Notes: a model not told the origin generated them from the letters alone. 64,000 nt of DNA from Aminobacter aganoensis (GCF_014206975.1 NZ_JACHOU010000012.1:62001-126000), one strand, 5' to 3'; shown: positions 29,096 to 38,706, counted from the first letter of the stretch. Numbers and translations are program-made.

Positions 29096-30298
29096 ATGCG
29101 TGCAACATGGCGATGGTTCGGTCCACAGGATCCGATGACGATCGACTGGATACGCCAGTCGGGCGTGACCAGTGTCGAGGCCAGCCTGTCCCAACTGCCA
29201 CCGGGATGTGTGTGGGAGGCCGAAGCCATCGACACGCTGAAGAAGCTCGTGCAGGCCACTCCCCCCGGGCAGACGCCGCTCGCATGGGACACGCTTGGCG
29301 GCATTGCCATTGCCGACGACATCAAGCTGGGCCGCAAGGACAGTGCGAGGCTGACCGCTAATTTCCAGGAGACGGTGCGTCGGCTGGCGCAGGCGGGGGT
29401 GCGCCGCATCAATTTCACCGTGATGCCGCTGCTCGACTGGGTTCGGACGGGGCTCAGCACGAGGCTTGAAAGCGGGGCGGAGGCATTGGGCTTCGATACC
29501 GTCGATTTCGCCGTGTTCGACGTCCATCTGGTCAAGCGCCCGGGAGCAGAGGAGGAACTCGATCCCTGGCTGGCCGAAGCGGCCCGCCGCCGTCATGCCG
29601 AAACGCCGGCGCAGCGATGGCAGGAGTTGCTCACAATGCTTACACGCGGCCTGCCCGGCGGGCCCGGGCAATATGCAAACGGCGAGTTTCATTCACTGCT
29701 CGGCGCCTACCAAAAACTGGGCACCGAAGCCTATCGGCAGAACCTGATCGATTTTCTCGGCGAGGTGGCACGCACCTGCGAAGAGGAGGGAGCGGTGTTC
29801 GCCATCCATCCCGACGATCCGCCAATCCCGCTGTGCGGCCTGCCGCGCATTGCAAGCACGCTGGACGATTTTGCAAAAATCTTCGAGGGCGTGTCGTCGC
29901 CGCGCGCAGGCATGATCTTCTGCTCGGGCTCGCTCGCCAGCAGGCGCGGCAACGTGCTGGCCGACTTCATCGACCGTTTCGGTTCACGCATCTTTTATGC
30001 CCATCCCAGGCGCATACGCTTCCGGGACGAATTCGGCAGCTTCACCGAAGCCGAGCATCTGGGCGGCACAGCTGCATTCGACCTCCACGATGTTCTGGAC
30101 CTTCTGATGGCGGAGGAAGCGCGACGGCGCAGTCAAGGCGTGGTCGACTGGGAGATACCCTATCGTGCGGACCACGCCTGCCGGATCCTCTACGATCAGG
30201 AAAGGGCGGATTTCGTCCCGGGGTACACGCCCATCGGACTCGTCAAGGCAACTGCAGAACTGCGTGGAATGATCCACGCGATCGGCAAGCGTTCCTGA
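29096..30298 (+). CDS. Mannonate dehydratase (UxuA)-like protein
   Basis: 400 residues. Key UxuA features are WRWFGP near the N-terminus, the AIHPDDPP motif that supplies metal ligands, a CSGSLASR segment and YAHPRRI where UxuA has HxRN. ATG at 29096 has GGGAAAGA upstream. UxuA converts D-mannonate to 2-keto-3-deoxygluconate. Substitutions around the HxRN region suggest a related rather than identical substrate. Divergent from pucR and probably controlled by it. Confidence 0.82.
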   Translation: MRATWRWFGPQDPMTIDWIRQSGVTSVEASLSQLPPGCVWEAEAIDTLKKLVQATPPGQTPLAWDTLGGIAIADDIKLGRKDSARLTANFQETVRRLAQAGVRRINFTVMPLLDWVRTGLSTRLESGAEALGFDTVDFAVFDVHLVKRPGAEEELDPWLAEAARRRHAETPAQRWQELLTMLTRGLPGGPGQYANGEFHSLLGAYQKLGTEAYRQNLIDFLGEVARTCEEEGAVFAIHPDDPPIPLCGLPRIASTLDDFAKIFEGVSSPRAGMIFCSGSLASRRGNVLADFIDRFGSRIFYAHPRRIRFRDEFGSFTEAEHLGGTAAFDLHDVLDLLMAEEARRRSQGVVDWEIPYRADHACRILYDQERADFVPGYTPIGLVKATAELRGMIHAIGKRS

Positions 30299-30366
30299 AA
30301 AGCTTCCACTGAACCTGCCGCGGGCGAGGAACAAGCGGCGCTCGCAATTTTCTCCGAAAAATGCGC

Positions 30367-30397
30367 TTGACCTTCCAGTGCTGGAAGGGAGCAAATT
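30367..30397 (+). promoter_or_regulatory. CueR-type (MerR family) copper-responsive promoter
   Basis: A TTGACC -35 element (30367-30372) overlaps the perfect dyad CCTTCCAGTGCTGGAAGG (30371-30388), the recognised CueR operator pattern. The spacing to a CAAATT -10 candidate (30392-30397) is 19 bases, the overlong spacer that MerR-type activators correct by DNA distortion. It lies directly upstream of the copper-chaperone gene. No cueR or copA is in the window. Confidence 0.75.
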
Positions 30398-30432
30398 CTT
30401 CTCATAGAGAGCAAAGCTCGGGGGAAGATCGC

Positions 30433-30681
30433 ATGTGTTCCAGTCATCAGCACAACGACGTCGTCGCGGACGCCAAGGTCGAAGGCGTGACCTTCGAGGT
30501 CCAGGACATGACCTGCGGCCACTGCGCCGGCATGATCAGGAAGGCGATCGAGCACACGCTGCCCGGCGCGGCCCTCTCGGTCGACCTCGACCACAGGCAA
30601 GTGATTGTCGCCGGCGACGCCGCGATTGCCGAAAAGGCGATCCGGACTGCCGGCTACGAGCCGGTGCGTCTCGCCCGCTGA
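30433..30681 (+). CDS. CopZ-like heavy-metal-associated (HMA) copper chaperone
   Basis: 82 residues consisting mainly of one HMA domain with the copper-binding motif MTCGHC, plus an N-terminal His/Cys-containing tail (MCSSHQHND). Small cytosolic chaperones of this type carry Cu(I) to a P-type ATPase or to the CueR sensor. ATG at 30433 is used; an earlier in-frame ATG at 30361 lies in the promoter and is rejected. It is isolated here, without an export ATPase. Confidence 0.88.
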   Translation: MCSSHQHNDVVADAKVEGVTFEVQDMTCGHCAGMIRKAIEHTLPGAALSVDLDHRQVIVAGDAAIAEKAIRTAGYEPVRLAR

Positions 30682-30813
30682 CCTGATCCGCCGGCACGCC
30701 GGCTGCAAGATTGCTCGAACGGGGGCACGTCCGCGCGCAAGCCGCGCGGCGCATGCCTTCGGTTAGGCGATTGCAGCCGCAAGCCACGGACCGAATCTCA
30801 TCGAGAGGCCGAC

Positions 30814-31995
30814 ATGCGTGACGAAACCCGCCTCCTTCACACCGCCGTAGACGACCTGCCCTTCAACGCGCTGACGCCGACGGTCCACCGGGCTTCGACG
30901 ATCGTGTTTCCGACAGTGGAGAGTTTCCTCTCCCGTCACACCCGGTTCTACGACGGCTATTCCTACGGCCTCTACGGCCATCCTGCCTCGCGCAATCTGG
31001 CAGCCCAGATCGCCGCCCTCGAAGGCGGCGTCCGCAGCCTTATCGTGCCGTCCGGTATGGCGGCGATCATGGTCACCAACCTCGCCCTGCTGCGCGCCGG
31101 CGACCACGTGCTTTTGCCGGACCCAGTCTACGGGCCGTCGCGGTCATCGGCCAAGCAGTTCATGTCCGGGCTTGGTGTCGAGGCCTCATTTTACGATCCG
31201 CTCTGCGGCGTCGGCATTGCCGCGCTGATGCGCCCCAACACCCGGCTGGTCTGGGTGGAGTCGCCAGCCTCGTTCACCATGGAGGTCCAGGATCTGCCAG
31301 CGATAGCGCAGGCGGCTCATGCCCATGGGGCGCTGGTCGCAGTCGATGGCACCTGGGCCTCGCCGCTCGGTTTCAAGGCGCTCAGCCATGGCGCCGACAT
31401 CGCCATGCAGGCGCTGTCGAAACATGTCGGCGGCCATTCGGACCTGCTGCTCGGCAGCGTCACCGTCGCCTCGGAGGAACTGTTCCGGCGCATCAAGGAC
31501 GCCAGCCGCTTCCTCGGGCTCGGCGTATCGCCCGAAGACTGTTTCCTCGCCCTGCGCGGTCTCGGCACGCTCGCTGCCCGGCTCGAACGCCAGACCGCCT
31601 CGGCTCTGAAGATCGCGGCCCGCCTGGCGGAACACCCCGGCGTCGCCCGCGTAATCTACCCGCCGCTGCCCGGCGACGCCGGCCATGCGCTCTGGCGGCG
31701 CGATTTTCAGGGCGGCTGCGGCGTCTTTTCGGTGGTGCTTCAGCCGCGGGCAGAAAACAGGCTGGCGGCTTGCGTCGACGGTCTCAGGCTGTTCCACATC
31801 GGCGCAAGCTGGGGCGGCCTGCACAGCCTCGTCGCCCCCGTGCAGATCGAGGGCACGCGTACCGTATCGCCGTGGCGCGATAGGGGACCGCTGGTGCGCT
31901 TCAGCATCGGCATGGAGCATCCCGACGACCTTCTGGAGGACATCGAACTGGGGCTTGACCGCTACGGCTTCGATCGGGAGGTGGCGGCTGAATAA
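30814..31995 (+). CDS. metC: Cystathionine beta-lyase-like PLP enzyme (Cys/Met metabolism family)
   Basis: 393 residues. PLP-binding Lys203 is in LSKHVGGHSD, and the N-terminal YGLYGHPASRNL and VPSGMAAIM segments fit the MetC branch. The enzyme removes a C-S-linked group from cystathionine or related thioethers, giving a thiol, pyruvate and ammonia. It is followed by a strong hairpin and an Aap-like transporter in the same direction, so it may act on a sulfur amino acid imported by that system rather than in general methionine synthesis. Confidence 0.87.
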   Translation: MRDETRLLHTAVDDLPFNALTPTVHRASTIVFPTVESFLSRHTRFYDGYSYGLYGHPASRNLAAQIAALEGGVRSLIVPSGMAAIMVTNLALLRAGDHVLLPDPVYGPSRSSAKQFMSGLGVEASFYDPLCGVGIAALMRPNTRLVWVESPASFTMEVQDLPAIAQAAHAHGALVAVDGTWASPLGFKALSHGADIAMQALSKHVGGHSDLLLGSVTVASEELFRRIKDASRFLGLGVSPEDCFLALRGLGTLAARLERQTASALKIAARLAEHPGVARVIYPPLPGDAGHALWRRDFQGGCGVFSVVLQPRAENRLAACVDGLRLFHIGASWGGLHSLVAPVQIEGTRTVSPWRDRGPLVRFSIGMEHPDDLLEDIELGLDRYGFDREVAAE

Positions 31996-32022
31996 CCGCT
32001 CGCCGGGATGCCCGGCGAGCGG
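31996..32022. terminator. Strong hairpin after the metC-like gene
   Basis: CCGCTCGCCGGG (31996-32007) pairs perfectly with CCCGGCGAGCGG (32011-32022) around an ATG loop, beginning right after the stop codon. No T-tract follows, so it is either a weak terminator or an mRNA-stabilising hairpin ahead of the abundantly needed binding-protein transcript. Confidence 0.55.
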
Positions 32023-32064
32023 ACAACAAATCAAAAAAGCCAAAACGGCAGGAGGAGAATTGTC

Positions 32065-33090
32065 ATGAAGAAAACAATGCTTTGGGGGATCGTCGGATTG
32101 AGCGTGATGGCCACTTCGGCACTCGCCGGCGAAGGCGACAGGGTCAAGGCGATCAAGGACCGCGGCGAGCTGGTCTGCGGCACGAGCACCGGCACCACCA
32201 TCGGCCTGAGCACGCTCGATGCCTCGGGCAAGTGGGCCGGCCTGGAAATCGACTACTGCCGAGCGGTGGCGGCCGCCATGTTTGGCGATCCTGACAAGGT
32301 CAAGTTTGCACCGCTCGAATTCAAGAACGCCTTTGCCGCCCTGCAGTCGGGCAGCGTCGACATGCTGGCCCGCGCCGCCGCATGGACCTATACGCGCGAC
32401 ACCGAGATGAAGTTCGACTACGCTGGCGTCTACATGTATGACGGCCAGGGCTTTCTGGTGAAAAAGAGCCTCGGCGTCAGCAAGCTCGCCGACCTGAATG
32501 GCGCCTCGATCTGCGTGTCCGCCGGCACCACGACCGAGCTCAACCTGTCCGACTATTTCCGCACCAACAGCCTCGAATATACCCCGATCGTCACCAACAG
32601 CCGCGAGCAGAACCTCGCCAATCTCGAAGCCGGACGCTGCGACGCCTACACCAACGAGCGCGGCGGGCTGGCCGCGAGCCGGCTCGGACTGTCGGCGCCT
32701 GACGAGTATGTGATCCTCGACGAGATCATCGCGAAGGAACCGCTCGGCCCGATCGTGCAGCAGGACGACCCGGCCTTCCGCGACATCGCGGCCTGGACCC
32801 TGTTCACGTTGATCAACGCCGAGGAGAAGGGCATCACGTCGGCCAATGTGGCGGAGATGGCCACTGGATCTGAAAACCCCGAGATCCAGCGCATGCTGGG
32901 CAAGACCGGCGACTTCGGCGTCAAGCTCGGCCTCGCCAACGACTGGGTGGTCAAGGTAATTTCCTCGGTCGGCAATTACGGCGAGATTTTCGACCGCAAC
33001 CTCGGCGCCGGCAGCCCGGTGAAACTGGCGCGCGGCCAGAACGAGCTCTGGTCCAAGGGCGGCCTGCTCTACGCTCCGCCTGTCCGCTGA
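32065..33090 (+). CDS. Amino-acid ABC transporter substrate-binding protein, AapJ-like
   Basis: 341 residues with a Sec signal peptide ending ATSALA. Family 3 binding-protein features include the N-terminal RVKAIKDRGELVCGTS and GLEIDYCRAVAAAMFGDPDKV. GGAGGAG lies just upstream of the ATG. It is the periplasmic receptor of the following Aap-type polar amino-acid transporter; the ligand may be a sulfur amino acid given the adjacent lyase. Confidence 0.92.
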   Translation: MKKTMLWGIVGLSVMATSALAGEGDRVKAIKDRGELVCGTSTGTTIGLSTLDASGKWAGLEIDYCRAVAAAMFGDPDKVKFAPLEFKNAFAALQSGSVDMLARAAAWTYTRDTEMKFDYAGVYMYDGQGFLVKKSLGVSKLADLNGASICVSAGTTTELNLSDYFRTNSLEYTPIVTNSREQNLANLEAGRCDAYTNERGGLAASRLGLSAPDEYVILDEIIAKEPLGPIVQQDDPAFRDIAAWTLFTLINAEEKGITSANVAEMATGSENPEIQRMLGKTGDFGVKLGLANDWVVKVISSVGNYGEIFDRNLGAGSPVKLARGQNELWSKGGLLYAPPVR

Positions 33091-33098
33091 GATCGACC

Positions 33099-34322
33099 AT
33101 GGCTGTCTCGGACCAGGACATGGCCACCGGCATCTGGAACGCCGCAGAAGGCGACGAGGCTGACGCCCGGCCGCATCTCGGTCCGAGGCAAAGGTGGGCG
33201 CGACGCAAGGCGATCCTGCAGCAGGCAGCGGTCCTGTTGCTGGTTGCGGCAGTGGCGGTGTTCGTCATACGCAACACCGTCGTCAACCTGCAGGCGCGCG
33301 GGCTCGCATCTGGCTTCGACTTCCTCCGGCAGGAAGCTGGCTTCAAGATGGCCTTCAGCCTGATCGCCATCGACCCGACCTCTACCTACGGCAGGATTTT
33401 TCTGGCCGGCCTGTTGAACTCCCTGCTCGTGGCGGCCCTGGCAATTGTTGCCGCCACGATGCTGGGGTTCGCGGTCGGGCTGGCGCGGGTGTCGCCCAGC
33501 GCCCCGGTAAGGTACGTGGCCAGAGGTTATGTCGAGCTCGTGCGCAACCTGCCGCTTCTCCTGCACCTGCTGCTTTGGCAAGCGGTGGTGCTGCGCTCGC
33601 TGCCCGTCGTGCGAGAGGCTATCGGCCTCGGCGGCTTTGCCTTTCTCAGCAACCGTGGCCTCTACCTTCCGGCGCCGGTCGCCGGCGACGCCAAGGCGAT
33701 GGTCGTCGCCGTGGCGGTTGCAACCGGCATCGCCGCGATCGTGGCGGGATGGTCTATCCGCAGCCGTGCCCAGGCGCGCGGCGAGGCTCCACCGCGGTTG
33801 GGACTGGTGCTCGCCGCCGGCGGACTTGTCAGCAATGCCGCTGCGATCGCATTGCTTGACTGGCAGGTGCCCGTGCTCGCCGGCTTCGATTTCCGCGGCG
33901 GGCTCAAGCTCATGCCGGAATTCGTTTCGCTGGTCGCCGCGCTCACCATCTACAACTCGGCCTTCGTCGCCGAGATCGTCCGCGCCGGCGTCCAGTCGGT
34001 CGCCCGCGGGCAGCGCGAGGCGGCGCTCGCCCTCGGGCTGCCGCCGAAGCTGATCCTGCGGCTGGTCATCGTACCCCAGGCGATGCGGGTGATCATCCCG
34101 CCGCTGGCGAACCAATATACCCATCTCATCAAGGCATCGGCTCTGGCTACTGTCGTCGGTTTCCCCGACCTGGTGAACGTCTTCCTCGGAACGTCGCTCA
34201 ACCAGACCGGCAGGGCGGTCGAAATCGCGGTCATCACGGCATGCGTCTACCTGGCACTCAGCACGTCGGTGGCTCTCGCGACCAGCGCCTATGGACGTCG
34301 CGTCAAACTGGTGGAGCGCTAA
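33099..34322 (+). CDS. Amino-acid ABC transporter permease, AapQ-like
   Basis: 407 residues, unusually long for a family 3 permease because of an N-terminal extension and periplasmic insert, as in rhizobial AapQ. Conserved permease segment near the C-terminus: YNSAFVAEIVRAGVQSVARGQREAA. Lies eight bases after the binding protein and four before its partner permease. Confidence 0.92.
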   Translation: MAVSDQDMATGIWNAAEGDEADARPHLGPRQRWARRKAILQQAAVLLLVAAVAVFVIRNTVVNLQARGLASGFDFLRQEAGFKMAFSLIAIDPTSTYGRIFLAGLLNSLLVAALAIVAATMLGFAVGLARVSPSAPVRYVARGYVELVRNLPLLLHLLLWQAVVLRSLPVVREAIGLGGFAFLSNRGLYLPAPVAGDAKAMVVAVAVATGIAAIVAGWSIRSRAQARGEAPPRLGLVLAAGGLVSNAAAIALLDWQVPVLAGFDFRGGLKLMPEFVSLVAALTIYNSAFVAEIVRAGVQSVARGQREAALALGLPPKLILRLVIVPQAMRVIIPPLANQYTHLIKASALATVVGFPDLVNVFLGTSLNQTGRAVEIAVITACVYLALSTSVALATSAYGRRVKLVER

Positions 34323-34325
34323 GCC

Positions 34326-35441
34326 ATGGCCACGACTTCCGTCTCCGGCAATTCGCGCGCGCCGGCCACCGCCGCCGGCAGATTGCTGGCCACCGCTGTC
34401 GCCAATCCCTTCGGCACCCTCGTCGTCCTGGGCCTCGCCTACCTCGCCTGGACGCTCGGGCTTCCCATTGTCGACTGGGCGTTTGTCAATGCCACTTGGG
34501 TGGCGTCGGACAGGGCCGGCTGCAATCCCGACGGCGCCTGCTGGGCCTTCATCGTCAACCGCCTGCCGCAATTCGCCTTCGGGTTCTACCCTGAAGCCGA
34601 ACGCTGGCGCGCCTGGATCGTCCTGCTCGCGCCGCCGTTGTTGCTGCTCCTGGCGATGGCGCCGGACTTCCCCGGCCGGCGCAGGATCCTGGTCGTCGGC
34701 TTCTGCCTCTACCCGATAGCGGCCTTCGTCATGCTCGCCGGCGGCGTGCTTGGCCTGGCGCCGGTTCCCTCGGAGAAGTGGGGCGGCCTGCTGCTGACGA
34801 TGGTGGTCGGTCTCGGCGCTTTTGTCTTTTCCTTCCCCATCGCGATCCTGCTGGCCATCGGGCGCGCGTCGAAGCTGCCGGCCATCCGGCTGCTCGCCAC
34901 CGGCTTCATCGAGTTCTGGCGCGGCATGCCGCTGATCGCCATCCTGTTCATGTCGGTGATCATGCTACCGCTGTTCCTGCCGCCCGGCGTGGAGTTCCCC
35001 CGGCTGACCCTGGCCATGATCGGCATCACGCTCTATTCCGCAGCCTTTCTGGCCGAGGTTGCCCGTGGCGGCCTGCAAAGCGTCAGCCGCGGCCAGAGCG
35101 AGGCCGCCAATGCGCTCGGTTTCGGCTTCTGGGCGATGCAGGGCTACATCGTGATGCCGCAGGCCCTGCGCGCGGTGCTGCCCGGCATCGTCAACTCGGC
35201 GATCTCGCTGCTCAAGGACACCACCTACGTCATGGTGGTAGGCCTGTTCGACCTGCTCAACATCGTCAACGCGGCCCTTTCGGACCCCGCCTGGCTGGGT
35301 CTTGCCACCGAAGGTTATGTCTTTGTCGGCCTGGTGTTCTGGAGCCTCTGTTTCGGCCTGTCGCAGGTGAGCGCCCGCATGGAGCGCGATGCCGAGCGGA
35401 ACCAGTCGCGCACGCCGAGCGGCGAAAGGAAAGCGCCATGA
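34326..35441 (+). CDS. Amino-acid ABC transporter permease, AapM-like
   Basis: 371 residues. Conserved segment FLAEVARGGLQSVSRGQSEAA and a cytoplasmic EFWRGMPLIAILF loop match AapM. The stop codon overlaps the ATPase start (ATGA). Heterodimeric partner of the AapQ-like protein. Confidence 0.92.
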   Translation: MATTSVSGNSRAPATAAGRLLATAVANPFGTLVVLGLAYLAWTLGLPIVDWAFVNATWVASDRAGCNPDGACWAFIVNRLPQFAFGFYPEAERWRAWIVLLAPPLLLLLAMAPDFPGRRRILVVGFCLYPIAAFVMLAGGVLGLAPVPSEKWGGLLLTMVVGLGAFVFSFPIAILLAIGRASKLPAIRLLATGFIEFWRGMPLIAILFMSVIMLPLFLPPGVEFPRLTLAMIGITLYSAAFLAEVARGGLQSVSRGQSEAANALGFGFWAMQGYIVMPQALRAVLPGIVNSAISLLKDTTYVMVVGLFDLLNIVNAALSDPAWLGLATEGYVFVGLVFWSLCFGLSQVSARMERDAERNQSRTPSGERKAP

Positions 35442-36181
35442 CCGCCAATGCGTCCATCAGCGTCCGCTCGCTGTCCAAATGGTATGGTTCCTGGCGGGCG
35501 CTACGCGACGTGTCGATGGACATCGAAGGTGGCACCTGTACCGTTCTCTGCGGCCCTTCCGGCTCGGGCAAGTCGACGCTGCTCCGATGCCTGAACGGCC
35601 TCGAGGAGTGGCAGGAGGGTGACGTCGTGATCGGCGGCGTCCCCGTAGGCTACAGGGCGGGCGAACTGCGCAGGCTGCGCCGCGACGTCGGCATGGTGTT
35701 CCAGAGCTTCAACCTGTTCCCGCATTTGTCGGTGCTGGACAACGTGACGCTCGCGCCACGTATCGTGCGCCGCCGCGGTCGACGGGAATCGGAACAGCAC
35801 GCCATGCAACTGCTGGAGCGCGTCGGCGTCGGCCAGCACGCCGCCAAGCTTCCTTCGGCCTTGTCAGGTGGCCAGCAGCAACGCGTCGCCATTGCCCGAG
35901 CGCTGGCGATGCGGCCAAGCATATTACTATTCGACGAGCCGACCTCGGCGCTCGACCCGGAATCGGTGAAGGAGGTGCTCGACGTCATGATCGACCTTGC
36001 GCGCTCCGGCACCACGATGGCGGTGGTCACCCACGAAATGGGCTTCGCCCGCCGCGTCGCCGGACGCGTCGTCTTCATGGACAAGGGAAGCATCGTCGAG
36101 ACGGGCGAGCCGGACGAATTCTTCGATTGCCCTTGCACCGACCGGGCCAAGGCGTTCCTGGGCAACATCGCCAGAAATTAA
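35438..36181 (+). CDS. Amino-acid ABC transporter ATPase, AapP-like
   Basis: 247 residues with Walker A GPSGSGKS, signature LSGGQQQR, Walker B ILLFDEP and switch histidine VVTHEM. ATG at 35438 lies within the permease stop; the longer in-frame ORF is a read-through artefact. Completes the four-gene Aap-type importer. Confidence 0.93.
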   Translation: MTANASISVRSLSKWYGSWRALRDVSMDIEGGTCTVLCGPSGSGKSTLLRCLNGLEEWQEGDVVIGGVPVGYRAGELRRLRRDVGMVFQSFNLFPHLSVLDNVTLAPRIVRRRGRRESEQHAMQLLERVGVGQHAAKLPSALSGGQQQRVAIARALAMRPSILLFDEPTSALDPESVKEVLDVMIDLARSGTTMAVVTHEMGFARRVAGRVVFMDKGSIVETGEPDEFFDCPCTDRAKAFLGNIARN

Positions 36182-36262
36182 ATGCTCTGGAACATCGATC
36201 CGTCGGTTGGCAGGCACGTCCTCGACATGACGCAGCAGGTCAAAGGCCGCACGCCAGCTTGA

Positions 36263-37012
36263 TCAGTGCCGGGTCGAGGGCGTCTTGGTCGACATGCGGC
36301 GCATCATCACAGAAAACGCACTCGCTGTGTATCCCAGGTTCGAGGCAACGACCTTGGCCGGCTTGCCGTCGGCGAGTTGGGCCGTTGCGTAGGCGACCTG
36401 CACTTGCTCGCGCCAGCGCCGATAGGACATGCCAAGTTCGCTGTCGAACAACCTGGCGATCGTTCGCGCGCTGGCGCCGGCCTCCACGGCGAGTTGCGCC
36501 AGGGAGTAGTCCAGTGACGGGTCCTGCAGTATCTTGGCGCAGAGTTCCGCCAGCCGCGGGTCCTGCGGCATCGGGATCGGCGAAAGGATTCGCGGCGCCA
36601 GCCGAAGCTCCTCCTGGAAAAGCTGCAGAACCAAGTTTTCCCTGCTGGCCAGAGGCGCGTCGGGCTCGAACCTGAGTGCCGCCAGCAGGAGTTCGCGCAG
36701 CAGCGGACAGACTTCCAGTATGCCGCATTCGAAATCGGCCAGTTCCTTGACCTGGCTCAGATACATCGAGGTGATCTCGACGTCGGTGAGCATGCGCACG
36801 CTATGCGGGCACTCGGTCGGCAGCCAGACGGCGCGTTGCGGCGGAACGATCCAGGTTCCGTGCGGCGTCTCGGCCGAGATGACCCCCGACGAAGCGTAGA
36901 GAAGCTGCGGAAAAGGGTGGCTGTGGGGGCCGATGACGTGGCCCCGCCGATAGCTGTAGACAACGGGCGAAAACGAAAACCCAAGTGCCATGCGAGTGAT
37001 CTCCTCCCTCAT
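36263..37012 (-). CDS. AraC family transcriptional regulator with N-terminal cupin
   Basis: 249 residues. A cupin-type sensor domain (GPHSHPFPQLLYA, then PPQRAVWLPTECPH) is followed by the AraC double helix-turn-helix (SLAQLAVEAGASARTIARLF and AKVVASNLGYTASAF). It converges on the Aap-like ATPase gene and is divergent from the first amidohydrolase, so it may regulate either transporter or amidohydrolase genes. The signal is unknown. Confidence 0.9.
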   Translation of the reverse strand: MREEITRMALGFSFSPVVYSYRRGHVIGPHSHPFPQLLYASSGVISAETPHGTWIVPPQRAVWLPTECPHSVRMLTDVEITSMYLSQVKELADFECGILEVCPLLRELLLAALRFEPDAPLASRENLVLQLFQEELRLAPRILSPIPMPQDPRLAELCAKILQDPSLDYSLAQLAVEAGASARTIARLFDSELGMSYRRWREQVQVAYATAQLADGKPAKVVASNLGYTASAFSVMMRRMSTKTPSTRH

Positions 37013-37332
37013 CGCATTGTCCGAAACTCAAAACTGATTGTCCTCCAGGCGACACCCTAAGTGCTCGACCTTCACCGGGCAATGCTTACAGTCTCAAATC
37101 ACGGCAATCGATTGCACAAATATTGACCGATACGGTGAAGAGTCTTGTAGGCCGGTGGAGGCGGTCCTGCGAATTCTCGCGCCTGTCGCATCCCAGCGAA
37201 GACATACCTGTCCGCACCAGACGGTTCGGGTTCTCCGGCCAGGACGGGCACAAGCATGGCGCGGGCCGCGGCGGCCCGGCCGGAGGCCGCCGATCGACGC
37301 GCCGATTCCCAGTTCACAACATGGAAAGCATG
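37013..37332. other. Divergent promoter region with a 12-bp palindrome
   Basis: About 320 bases between the AraC-type gene and the amidohydrolase. GCAATCGATTGC (37104-37115) is a perfect palindrome and a candidate operator. An in-frame ORF extension of the amidohydrolase covers much of the region, but its sequence is not family-like. Confidence 0.4.
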
Positions 37333-38706
37333 ATGAAACGGACCCTTATCAAAAGCGGTTGGCTGGTCACGATGGATGACGCCATCCAGGACATCCGCAA
37401 CGGCGAACTCCTGATGATCGGTGACAAGATCGCCGCCGTCGGCCTATCGCTCGATGTCGAAGCAGACGAAGTGATCGACGCGCGCGACATGATCGTCATG
37501 CCGGGCCTGGTCAACGCCCATATCCACACCTGGCAGACGGGCATGCGCGGTATCGGCGCGGAGTGGCCGTCCGGCGCCTATCACAAGCATGTCCACGGCA
37601 ACATGGCGACCTTCTACAACGCCGAAGACACCTACCTCGGAAATCTCGTCGGCGCGATCAACCAGATCGACAACGGCGTCACCACCATCTTCGACTGGTG
37701 CCACATCCTGCGCGATCTCGAGATGGCCGAGCGCGCCGTCGATGCACTGGAGGAGAGCGGCATTCGTGCCGTGTTCGGACATGGTACCGCCAAGCCGCCG
37801 GCAAGGCCGGGCGAGGCGCATCATTCCGAGATCGCCCATCCCAGGGATAGGGTCGAAGCGCTGCGCCGGGGACGGTTCAGCGCCGACGACCGCCGGGTAA
37901 CCCTGGCGCTCGCCATCCTGGGACCGGAAATATCGACTGCCAAGGTCTGCCTGGCGGATTACGCGCTGGCCCGCGAATTCGGGCTGCTGTCGACATGCCA
38001 CGTGTCCTATCCGAGTGGCCAGCGCGTCCAGGAAAATGGCTGGCCGGCATTGGCGGCGAAGGGCCTGCTCGGTCCCGACCACAACATCTGCCACGGCAAC
38101 GCGCTGTCGGACGACGACCTGAACTTCATCCTCGACCGCGGCGTGACGGTGACCCCGACGGTGATGCTGGAGTTGCAGGCAAAGGCCGAGCCACCGCTGA
38201 CGGTGCGCATTCGCAGCCGTGGCGCATTGCCGTCGCTGGGTATCGACACCGAGCCGTTGTGTTCCGGCGACATGTTCAACGAGATGCGCGCGGCCTGGAT
38301 GCATGCCCGGAACTTCGCGCTGATCGCGGCCAAGCAGGCCGGACAGCCGCCGGTATCGGTGGTCCCCGTCAAGGCGCGCGAGGTACTCGAATGGGCGACG
38401 ATGGGCGGAGCCAAGGCGTTGCGGATGGACGACAGGATCGGCTCGCTGACCCCAGGCAAGAAAGCCGACCTGGTGTTCGTCGGGACGGACGACCTCGATC
38501 TCTATCCCGTCTACGACCCTGCGGTCACCGTGGTGGGCTACGCCAGCGGCGCCAATGTCGACTCGGTGTTCATCGACGGCCAACCGGCAAAGCGCCACGG
38601 CAAGCTTCTCTTCGGCGCAGACGTGCTGCGGCAGCGCAAGGCGGCACTTGCGGGCTCGGTCGAACGCGTCATGCGCGATGCCGGTGTCCAGTTGCCGCTG
38701 TACTAG
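37333..38706 (+). CDS. Amidohydrolase of the ATZ/TRZ (cyclic deaminase/chlorohydrolase) family
   Basis: About 457 residues. Metal site: NAHIH replaces the usual NTHTH, followed by CHVS, CHGNALSDDD and a late aspartate in LGIDTEP. C-terminal PGKKADLVFVG is typical of urease-superfamily deaminases and hydrolases. Candidate starts are 37321 and 37333; the latter is chosen because a GGAAAG lies just upstream. It likely hydrolyses or deaminates a cyclic nitrogen compound. A second amidohydrolase follows 68 bases later. Confidence 0.87.
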   Translation: MKRTLIKSGWLVTMDDAIQDIRNGELLMIGDKIAAVGLSLDVEADEVIDARDMIVMPGLVNAHIHTWQTGMRGIGAEWPSGAYHKHVHGNMATFYNAEDTYLGNLVGAINQIDNGVTTIFDWCHILRDLEMAERAVDALEESGIRAVFGHGTAKPPARPGEAHHSEIAHPRDRVEALRRGRFSADDRRVTLALAILGPEISTAKVCLADYALAREFGLLSTCHVSYPSGQRVQENGWPALAAKGLLGPDHNICHGNALSDDDLNFILDRGVTVTPTVMLELQAKAEPPLTVRIRSRGALPSLGIDTEPLCSGDMFNEMRAAWMHARNFALIAAKQAGQPPVSVVPVKAREVLEWATMGGAKALRMDDRIGSLTPGKKADLVFVGTDDLDLYPVYDPAVTVVGYASGANVDSVFIDGQPAKRHGKLLFGADVLRQRKAALAGSVERVMRDAGVQLPLY

